Positions 1 through 9,128 of a DNA stretch of 64,000 nucleotides are shown piece by piece. The stretch comes from Enoplolaimus lenunculus (taxonomy: Eukaryota > Nematoda > Enoplea > Enoplida > Thoracostomopsidae): contig JASANG010002614.1 in the NCBI GenBank assembly GCA_030248215.1, forward strand, positions 93,385-157,384. The letters run 5' to 3'. Under the pieces are notes generated by a model that made no database searches, had not been told where the DNA came from, and was given only the letters and a program-made list of their open reading frames with translations. Each line of letters opens with the position of its first letter. The stretch's first letter is position 1. Made by a program: the position numbers and the translations under genes.

Positions 1-20
1 TTAAGTATATGTTTTCTCAC

Positions 21-3000
21 TTTAATGTCTCGATGGGCAACGTTGATCCTATGCAAATGTTGTATAGCCGAAGAAATATTGAATATAATAGAGGCTGCTT
101 CTGAAAAGAATGAAACATGCATTAAACTTCTGTTGCAGTGTTATCAAGTTATATAGCTGATACACTTATTTCTACCATGTAAGTGGAGGACATAACTACT
201 TTGGGCGAGATTTCTAAAAAGTTTAGCATGAACTAATCCACAACTTCCTCAAGTGAACATACGTATATGTAAAAATAACTAAAACATGCAATAACAACAC
301 TAAAAATAACTCAAAAACCAAACGTTTATATACCTCGTTCGGTAAAGGCGTTTTGTGCTCGTTCTTGAATCCGAGCAAACAGCTCTCCACCTTCCATGCT
401 AAAATATTACATAATTCAAAAGAATGAGTATCCAACCAAACGTCATGTTATCTTAATACATGGTCACGAAACTAAGATCGTGCGCTGCCGTCTTTTTCAG
501 TAATACCACACATCTGAAATAAGCATACGTGGATTATCAATTCAAATTACACGTGTGGTCACAAAAGTAAACGCGATAGAAAACCCACAACTCTTCTTAC
601 TTACTTGATATTAGAAACTAATATAACAACTGGATGCGTTTAAACTGTGAAGTGCCCCGGGTCCAAGCCCCTGCTCCGGTAACAGTCGTGAACCCGGGGC
701 AGCTCTAATGTACCGGACCTGGCAAGCATCCTTGGGCCCTGGCCCATGGAACTGCAGCTCGACCCCGAGAAGCCTCTAGCTGTCGACGCAATCAAAGTTG
801 ATGATGATGATGATAGCCCTCTTTGAAGCTTCCTTCCTATATTTGGTATCCCAGATGCTTGGCGACGGCAACTGGGTCTGTCCACAGAGATTCTTCCGTT
901 AGGTTTGTTGGTTTTGCTGCGCAGTTAAAGATATGGGCGGTATTATGTGGCCCGACGTTGCAATCTGGGCAGACGTCGACGATCTGATTATTGATCCTTG
1001 CCAGGTACGAGTTCAGATGTCTGCTGTAGCCGGATCTTAGTTGTGCGAGGTGGGTTCTCACTTGGCGGGGAAGAGATTCTTCAGTTGAGCAGATCGGCGG
1101 AGGATATCCCCCCAGGACGAGATTCTGCTTATACCCGTGTTTTGCGCTCTCCACAGCAGAAGAATGGAGTGACTTAATCCCGGCCTTGAGATTTTCATCA
1201 TCGAGACGACCCTCCAGGGGCAGCAGGTGAGTATATTCAGCAGAGTGTTTGTACCAAACCGTAGGTTTCATATTTGGTCTTGCTGGAACTTGTTTGATAC
1301 AACTGTCATGGCATGGGTGTGCGGGGTGGTGGCTGGAGAATGCGAACTGGCGGGCAATAAGCTGGTTGTGCTTCTTTACGGGCAGTTCTTTGGCCTCGCG
1401 ATGAAGGTCATCGATGTCGGTCATTTGCATGCATCCGATGGCAATGCGCAGTGCAGTATTCTGCGATCTTTGTAGGCGTGTCCAGTGTGTTTCCGTGAGG
1501 ATTGGTTCCCAGACGGGACAACAGTAGCTTAGAATCGATCTGCTAATAGCTCTGTATGACAGTAACCAGGGTGCGACCAGATTTAAAAATACTGGAGACG
1601 GAGGATCTAATATCCGGCCGGAGCCGCTTAATCAATTCAATCTAACACTAGATGGCATTCAAATATCAGAACGTAGCTGACAATTCTGCCTTCCTTGGCC
1701 TAAGGTATCTGAACTGTTTATGTGATAAAGCTTAACTTCTCACGCGATGCATTTTTAACACTTTAATAACGATCCTATTCCATTACTCTATTTTTTGTAG
1801 CGTTGCGTTCAGTTACAATATTTGTTTGGCCCGTGTTACTTTTAAGAACATCCAGTTTTTCCTAGGTATATACGGGCTGGGTTCCTGAAAACCCTACTTA
1901 AGTAACACTTGGTACTTAAGTATGTGCTAAGTTTAAGCAATTTATCGTTTTTAAAAGCGTACTTAAGTTAAGTAAATACTTAAGTCTCTGACTAAATCTG
2001 ATAGATTACAAATTAACCGTTCAGATATACAAACTTTGATTTAACTAAAATTGCAGATTCGTGGTATGACAATGGCTCACATTTGGCGTTTACCTGTTTT
2101 GTTCGAAAAGTTAAGTATTTACTAAAGTCGGTGAGTTAATTAATTACTTTAGTATAACTTAAGTAAACTAAGCTAAGATTTTTGCTTAGGCTGACGCTTA
2201 GTTATAGACTTATTTTTACGCTGAACTTTAGGCTTAAGCTTAGAAACAGGAATACTGCGAAATACTGTTACGCCCTTTAACAAAAGCGGTACCGTACTCT
2301 CAGTCTCAGGTACATGCTTACGCAAAAGGTACATACAATTTGAAGTTTAGTGTATTTTGCTGGCCCAGGCCTCGGATGAAATCCTGGTCCCGGGACATCT
2401 CTAACATGTATGACAGAAGAGTATGTAAAAGTAAGTCAATCAGTTCCATGACAGAAGTCTTATATAAATACAAATGATGGCTTCAATTTTTTGAAGTTTT
2501 AAAAAACATCCGGAAGCAAGTTCAAATACCGGAGCCGGATGTACATTTTTAGCCGGGGACGGAGCCGGTTATGGGGTCGCACCATGGCTATTACGTAGCT
2601 AGTTGAGATTTTGAAAATTTTTAACTATGCGGCTGAATTCTAAAAGGTTTGTTGAGTATATATACGTACTTACCACTCCATAACAACCAATAAGCATTTA
2701 ATACCGTTGTATACATTTTCATAGACTTCATAAATCGCTACAATATGACGATTGTTACTTGACTGCCAATGAATCTCGACCTCACGACGAGCTTTTGGCA
2801 CATCACGCAACACCTGCAGAGGCAAAAGAGCGACATACTAAATGTATATACGTGCTTAAAAGATTATAAAGACAGACAGTCTTAGAACAAAGCGAGCATT
2901 AGTAAAGGTAGCCAAAGCCGAAATGTATTTTGATGGATTGGATCTTTTATAGTCCAAATGGTTCGGATATTTTGTACTCCATATTATTTACTAATGGTAT

Positions 3001-4726
3001 ACGCGCATACACACATTAGTAGAGATCGAAGAACGATTGCTACTTGACTGCCAATGAATCTCGACCTCACGACTAGCTTTTGGCACATCACGCAACACCT
3101 GCAGAGGCAAAACAGTGACATACTAAATGTATATACGTGCTCAAAAGAATATAACGACACACAGTCTTAGAACAAAGCGAGCATTGGTAAAGGTACCCAA
3201 AGCCGAAATCTTAAATCTTCCAAATTCATTTACCCTACAAGAACAAAAAAAAAAATAATACAAATATATGAAGATAATTATATAAGTGATCTGCCGGATG
3301 TCGATTTTTCCAAATTTTGCTAACGCCGAACGAGCCGATCCAGAGGATGCCGGGGCCATATACCATCATGGACGGTACAAAAAAACAATATCCCGTGGAA
3401 CAATTTAGCCGGAATCCGAATGCAGAACAGAAAGTTTATTACATTGCCACAGGCAAAATGTCGCAAGACGCGATATGGCAAATAACAAATGCATTAATAA
3501 CACCAACTTCGCAACATGAAACTGTCAACAAAAAGTCGCGTGATGCGTGACGCGATATGATAAAAACGGCAATCAAACGCACTGATATACAACACAAATG
3601 AAATTAATTTCATTCCAACTCACCGTTAAGTGCAAAAAGTATCGGTAAAAATCAGAAATTTTTTGCAGTACTGATGTTGAAGTGACGATATTACCAGGGT
3701 TTAACCCGATCTCCTGTTCCGGTTTAATATCCGGCAGAAACAAATATCCTTATACGGTAACGGAGTTCCAGTATAAACCTAACGGATACTCAAGTTTCGA
3801 TACGTTTTCAGCAACTTGTAAGCCAGTGAGGGTTTAATGCATTTTTGCAATAATTTCAGTATAAAAAGTTCAATATTCGTACTCGGTATCCGATTAATTA
3901 ATTACCGATGCCGATTAATCGGCATATCTTTAATAATAATTAATAATCAAAATAAACATAATAATTCGAAGCAACTTATATTAATGAGAACTTACTTTTA
4001 GAGCATGTCTTTCTCCTGTGTTTCGATTAATACATGCGACCACTTTTCCGTTCACACCAACACCAAGGACCTAAAACATATAAATCGGTTCGTTCCAAAT
4101 CAATGCAATAACGAAAATTAGACACGAGAAAAGAAACACCACCTGTTTACCTCATAAAAACCCCAGTCTTGTTAAATCACTTCTCATCTCAACAAGCTGT
4201 CTGTGATAAGTTGCGTAGACGGTACGACGGTCTTTAGGTGTGAGTTGACTTCTTGCAGCTAAAAATGGGGGCGTTTTCACCAGGTTTCTATCCCATGACC
4301 GACAGATTTTCAGTCTAACGTGCTACCGCTGAGCCACTCCGCCTCACAATCAGATGCTGAGTTTTCAGGATTTTATGCCTTATAACACCCATTTCAGTAC
4401 TGCTGCATATGAAGGCACTACATATGCATAAATGTTTTGACCGATGTGCAGCATCAGCATGAGTTTTTATTTTGCCTCAGTGCATCCGCATGTCCCAACC
4501 CAGGTTTGTCAACAAGAACGCTTTTGTCCTCCAACTTAGGTTTTGTTCTAGCGCTATGTCTGAAAAAAGCAGGTTCGATTATTATTATACATTTGCTCAC
4601 CGATTTACTGATTTTGTAATCGTCAGTGATCGGATTGGTTTTCGGAGTCAAACCAGAACGAAGAAACGGTGAATACTCGAGGCCCTGTCCTGGTTGAACT
4701 TTACTGGTCGATTGAACGTCTCCCAT
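21..4726 (-). CDS. MAPKAPK2: MAPKAPK2-like serine/threonine kinase, N-terminal 162 residues (3' end outside window)
   Basis: Five exons: 4601-4726, 3996-4070, 2674-2813, 334-398, 21-100; all introns GT-AG and all phases agree (486 nt). The start is the ATG at 4724-4726 (MGDVQSTSK). Visible kinase elements are the glycine loop [11 protein letters not shown] (residues 43-53), the ATP lysine in HALK (K67), the alpha-C glutamate in ARREVEIHW (E78), the hinge VVMECMEGGELF and the catalytic-loop start AHRDIK (D160). PKARREVE and [11 protein letters not shown] point to the MAPKAP kinase 2/3 group, effectors of p38 that phosphorylate small heat-shock and mRNA-binding proteins; this role is known from the family, not from the sequence. 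The activation loop, docking motif and C-terminal half lie beyond base 1. Intron 3 holds a LINE remnant and a hAT-like element, and part of exon 3 is duplicated upstream. MK5 is less likely because the hinge and alpha-C segments match MK2/3 better. Confidence 0.95.
600..1566 (-). mobile_element. Non-LTR retrotransposon (LINE) 3' fragment in MAPKAPK2 intron 3
   Basis: On the minus strand an open frame runs from about 1580 to 837. It holds a reverse-transcriptase 'thumb'-like segment ([14 protein letters not shown], then [17 protein letters not shown]) and a C-terminal Cys/His cluster (VCPDCN, then HNTAHIFNC). This arrangement is typical of jockey/R1-type LINE ORF2 C-termini. After the stop there is a GC-rich 3' UTR with a GAT run near 800, ending in a short AAGTAAGTAAG tail near 596-606. 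The catalytic RT domain is missing; the element stops where a hAT-like end begins at 1567. It lies in the same orientation as the host gene. It is a dead fragment and its base composition is much more GC-rich than its surroundings. Confidence 0.8.
1567..2586. mobile_element. Putative hAT-like element abutting the LINE fragment
   Basis: The left end reads CAGGGTGCGACCAG followed by GGAGACGGAGG. The right end reads CCGGTTATGGGGTCGCACCATG, whose reverse complement starts CATGGTGCGACC. These form imperfect terminal inverted repeats similar to the 'CAGGGTGCAACC' ends at 18733. No transposase frame is present. The interior includes CTTAAGTA-rich sequence (1880-2170) and a degenerate stretch resembling family B hexamers (about 2180-2290). 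I could not find a clean 8-bp target duplication, so this is either an old insertion or two unrelated ends. Confidence 0.4.
3033..3209 (-). pseudogene. Partial duplicate of MAPKAPK2 exon 3 plus its acceptor and upstream intron
   Basis: Bases 3033-3209 repeat 2748-2924 at an offset of 285 with few differences. The shared segment covers the first 66 nt of exon 3 (2748-2813), the CTCTGCAG acceptor and about 110 nt of intron 2. The copy keeps the acceptor and an open frame (one Arg becomes Ser in the ARREVE region). It lacks the rest of the exon and a donor, so it cannot replace exon 3 as it stands. Confidence 0.85.
3210..3995. other. MAPKAPK2 intron 2, no supported gene
   Basis: A 77-codon open frame lies on the plus strand at 3317-3550 (it ends VNKKSRDA), but it has no ATG at its start and resembles nothing I recognise. 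The rest is AT-rich intron with a TTAATTAATTA-type stretch around 3890-3960. Confidence 0.5.
4269..4343 (-). mobile_element. tRNA-Phe-derived SINE head or tRNA pseudogene
   Basis: The reverse complement starts GGCGGAGTGGCTCAGCGGTA, a D-arm/A-box sequence. It continues with GTTAGACTGAAAATCTG, an anticodon arm carrying GAA in the loop (phenylalanine-type). The T-arm is degraded (CATGGGATAGAAACC rather than a GGTTCGAATCC-type B box) and the acceptor stem pairs only partly. It sits in MAPKAPK2 intron 1 and may be followed by a SINE body to about 4140. A working tRNA is unlikely. Confidence 0.55.
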
Positions 4727-7147
4727 ATGAAATTTATTAAATAATAAACGTTTTTAATGAATTTATACTATACGAATGAAAATTAAATTTACAGTAGTGA
4801 GGGACGTTAGAATTAAAGCGCACGTGCTTTACACGCATAGCTTTTTGTGTCACATATACGAATTGTGATACCAGTCTCGATTTCAACAACAATTTCCGCC
4901 TTAGATAGTCTCTTTCTGCTCTTCAGAATGCATGCAAACCAAACGATTTTTTCAGATTCAAATATGACGTAAAAAGAAAAAATTGCATGCATGACTACTG
5001 ATTACCCGTATCCCTCGAGAACAATTTTTGGTCTCTCATTCTTACGTAATACGACAAAAATATAATTCTCATACTCAGAGTAGCTACGTTATTAAGAGGA
5101 CTCCCATTAATGTTTGAACGAAATCTTTTTTAACACAAGCAACAGGTTGAAATAAAACGTAGCGTAGTAACGACGTTTTAAAACCTGAACTACATTAACT
5201 GAGTGTGAAAACTTGTGACGCAATAGCGCAGACCTTATAAAAATTTGTTCAGTGTCTAGATGCGCGAATTTTCCCGGTCACTGCCTTCGGATGTTTGAGG
5301 ACTAAAATCTATTTATACTGAAAGTTTCGTCGCAATTTATAAGAGACGTCGGAAATTGTTCATGCAAGCATATGAAGCTCTTCGTGTTTTAACAATACAG
5401 GTGAACTTCCGTAGAACGCCTTAAGGTTTCGAGCATTGGTTTACACTTTGTGCACACGGTGCAACAGAACACAAATTTTCTCTGTTTTTAGGAGAATATG
5501 AGATCCTAAAGCATATTAAAGTTCTTATTTAATTTTTTGTTGTCATAACTCATAATTGATGTTGAATTTAATAATTTTAAAGTAATCTACAGAAAGCTTA
5601 CCACCTAGTGGCGGATCCAGCGAGTTCGAAATAGCGGGAGGTATAAATATCGTCGTGGAAAAACTTTTAGGGGAAGCGAGCAAATAGTCCAACGCAATTC
5701 ATTGTTTACCTTTAACACAAAATTTTGGTTTGACCACTGTTACTAGGAAAACCCTACCCAGAGTAAAAACTGGCAGGAAAAAGTTTGTCACTTCCCGTAA
5801 AATTCAGACTTATTTTGTGCAAATCGTTTTAATAATGAACGCTTGTTTGCGTCAGGCTAAAAATTTGTGTATTCCGGTTATAAATTTCTTCACAGGACAC
5901 AACGTTTACGCTTGTTAGCGCACTGTCGTTTAGAGAATTTGAGCGACATACAAATATTGCTACGATGAGACTGCTTGCATATTGCACTAGATTGAGTTTG
6001 CAGGATATGTTTTTATATATTTAGCGTCTTGTGTTCAACACTATCCAGCTTGCTTCTCTCAATGCTTATATTATAAGTTTGTTTGAAGTGCTAAAATAGC
6101 GTACAGGACACACCGTGTATTTCGCTTTGTTTTGCATACAATTTATCAATCTGCAACGAATGCAGTTATGTGTATTTTGTAGCTATTTCTAACGAATTAA
6201 TATGAAATAGGATTCGTCTTGCCACAAACTTAAGCCAGCGTTTGGAGGGAGGTGCATTTTTTCTTAGGATCTGTGAAAAGTAAATGCAGCTGAAACCGAA
6301 TGATTTGTCAAAATCCGGTATAAATGGACGTCCATTTCCGTTGCCATTTCCGTTTATTAAACACCGGAAATTCCGATATGTTTTGATGAAAGTTTTTTAA
6401 AATCACTTATTAAAAAATATTCAGATTTTCAATAAAAATTATTGCAATTGGTCAATAACAACAATAAAACAAAATTTAATCCACAATAAAACAAGTTTCG
6501 AGGTGATTTCGCTATTTTTTAATAAATTTTGTTTAGTTAGCCGGGCGAAAAATTGTACACCTCAAGTTGTTTTGTTATAAAAATAGAATATGATTATAAC
6601 TTCTGTAACTAAAGATTGATTTTCCATTTCCGTCTCCGTTATCTTTCACAATGTGTCTCTGTTATTTTTACTATCCGTTCACACCCTGGCGCTTTGTGTT
6701 TGGAATAATGCTCAAAATATCGAACTAAATTCCTTACGATTTTTTTTGAGTAAATTTGGTTTTTCGTATAATTTGGCGTTTATGGTTACCTATTTGGTGC
6801 AGCTATTCATGACATTCTGTGGCGATGACAGTGCATTCGTGCCTTTCGCTAGAAACGCCACCACCACCGCCACCAGTTTATAACGCAAGGCTTGCGTTAA
6901 ACCATGTAGTCTCCATAAAATACGAAGATATTCTATACATTTTTGCGTTTATGGCGCCCTAATGTCAGTTATTTGCTTTTATCGGAAGCAAAATTGTTTT
7001 GCAAAACCGACAGAAATTTTATCCTATACGTCAAAATGTTAACAACTGGAAACCCGTCCTATTTTCCGACAGTTTGTTTTGTTGTTGTCCAGATACAGTT
7101 TCCAGGAAACTATATGGCGTCCTCTAATAGCGATGTTTCTTACCACG
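4727..7147. other. Intergenic region between the divergent MAPKAPK2 and LHFPL genes
   Basis: I find no gene. A relic of a family F end lies near 5610 (GTGGCGGATCCAGCG). The rest is AT-rich. The short open frames at 5730-5918, 6653-6883 and 6943-7191 have no recognisable similarity or exon structure. Confidence 0.6.
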
Positions 7148-7570
7148 GTGACCCGAATAAGGGGGTAATGAGAGAGGGGTTCCCATCCTGAGTCCCAATC
7201 AATAGGAGTCTGTATCCCTAATAAGATTCCGCGGGATAGAGCCCCTAAACCCTAATTGGAGTCCATAAATGTCAATTATCCCTAATTGTAGCGCATAAAT
7301 AGCTACAGGAGAAAACAAGGTTGAGTTCAAAACTTTAAAGCATACTTAAGTTTTGAATGTAACATTGCAAAGTAACCTTGCATTATCGCTCAAGCTTTTG
7401 ATGCAAGGCAAAAACATTTAATTCAACGGATAGCTGCAATACCGATATATATCAGTAACGAAGAGTGGCGCATGGCAGGTTGAAAATAAATAACAGTCCG
7501 TAAGCGAATAACAGGAGGGACCCTCTGTAGAGACCAAATAAATATCAATCCCCCCTATGATTCGGGTCAC
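7148..7570. mobile_element. MITE family E, copy 1 (full length, 423 bp)
   Basis: It begins GTGACCCGAATAAGGGGG and ends with ATTCGGGTCAC, an inverted repeat. It matches copy 10072-10503 in inverse orientation over its whole length, including the GAGTCCCAATCAATAG block near one end and the ACGGACTGTTATT block near the other. There is no coding frame. Other copies are flanked by TA, so a Tc1/mariner-type origin is possible. Confidence 0.8.
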
Positions 7571-7928
7571 TACTAGCAACTAGTTAACTATCAACGACAC
7601 AGTTATCTTACTGTTGGATGTTCGTGCATCACTACATCTCGTACTAATCGTATAACGTGTGACCGACATAAGCTCGGCCCTAAGCAGTTTCATTCGTTTG
7701 ATGGAAAAAGCTTCTTAGTCTAGTTTTAATCAAAAGTAATTCAAAATTTAACAGTAATTTAGGTATGCTAAACCATCATCCACTGCAAAAAATGACGCAA
7801 ATCAACTCAGCTCTTCGCTATTACACAGTAACTTATGTATACCTAAGTACTCATGAAAAAATTATAAATTTCTGAACTGTTGATAATACATTTCTGGTTC
7901 CGCCTTATTAAAAATCACAAAAAGAGAA

Positions 7929-8180
7929 CACTTTAAATTTCAGTGAGTTGATTTTAATTCAGAATGAGTTGAATCACTCAGTCTGAGTTAGGACTATCAG
8001 AACTCAGAATTTTGAGTTGATTTAATTCATTCGGAGTTAATTAATCAACTCACCCAGAGTCAACTCAACTCAGAGTGAGAATTGATTAAACTCAGAGTGA
8101 GTTAATGTTTATTGATATTAATTCACAAATAACCAACTGGCTAGTTGAATTGATTAATCAACTCATTGGAATTTACAGAG
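7929..8180. mobile_element. MITE family D, copy 1
   Basis: The left end is CACTTTAAATTTCAGTGAG and the right end is CATTGGAATTTACAGAG, inverted copies of one another. The interior is built from GAGTTGA/TCAACTC motifs, so the whole element is near-palindromic. It differs from the copy at 48320-48571 at only about seven positions. Confidence 0.85.
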
Positions 8181-8885
8181 AAAGTATATATTCGTCTTAA
8201 AAAAATTAAGTTCGACTGAAATCATCAAGGTAGATTATGAAGAGCCAAATCGGCATTATGTGTTGATACCATAAGACTAGAGCCGGTCCTGAAGATTTGG
8301 ACCAATATTAGTTGTAGCGATTTAGCAACCAAAATATATTCTTAAGTTTAAGCATTCTAGCGTAATATTCACAAGTCTAAAACAAAGCTTAAAGCCTTGC
8401 CCAAGCGAAAAGCAATTTTTACAGGAAACGGAAACGGAAAGAGATACCCGGTACAGTCTGACGCTCCAGCCGACAAGAAACACATACGATCGTATATAAT
8501 TGCACTGTACAAAATCTGTGTAAATGATTTTTGCTATTTTTTATTCATTTTAAAGTACATTTATTAATGCATTTGACACAATGTAATTTTTAGTAATTTT
8601 TAAACACTTTTTCAATTTTTTATGCTCATCAGTCTCCGACATTTGACCTTTTATGCATTGAGTGATTTAATACACAAATCACAGTCTCATGCTGTTTTCT
8701 TACGCATTTTTTTTTTATTAAAATAACAATACTTCTTGCTTTGTTGAAATAAATGCCGCCCTGTAAATCCCGAATAAAAAGGGGATAAAGCTCCCTATTT
8801 TGAGTCGACTACAAAACGAGTCCGTATCCCTAACAAGAGTGTGTAAGAGTCGGTAAACGTTAATTGTTCCTATACTGTACATTAT

Positions 8886-9030
8886 TTTTTGGGAAATTTC
8901 TTGAATTCCTTTCTGAAACTTGTGACGAAAAATAAAACGAAACGCACTAAACAGATAAAATTTTGCTAAATTATGCAAAATTTTACTACCGAAATGGCCG
9001 GAACCTACGACAAGCATAAAATTCCTGGTT
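8886..9030. repeat. Repeat shared with 15555-15680, directly upstream of LHFPL
   Basis: The blocks CATTCCTTTCTGAAA, CACTAAACAGATAAA, TTTTGCTAAATT and TTTTTACTACCGAAAT occur in the same order in the element at 15394-15900. This copy ends about 100 bp before the LHFPL start codon, so it is likely part of the promoter or 5' UTR. A decayed family E piece (8760-8870) lies just before it. Confidence 0.65.
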
Positions 9031-9128
9031 GTACTCGCCACACCACCCATTAAATATAGTGAAGTCGCTTTTAGCGTCTTGTTTCTCACTTATTTCTGAA
9101 AACTAGCAAACATACTTGTACTTTTATC

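Noticed and set aside
640-885. Separate 81-codon gene on the minus strand
   Set aside because: It overlaps the LINE 3' UTR and is GC-rich only because of that element.
8718-9089. 123-codon minus-strand frame upstream of LHFPL
   Set aside because: It is composed of two transposon-derived segments shared with other loci.
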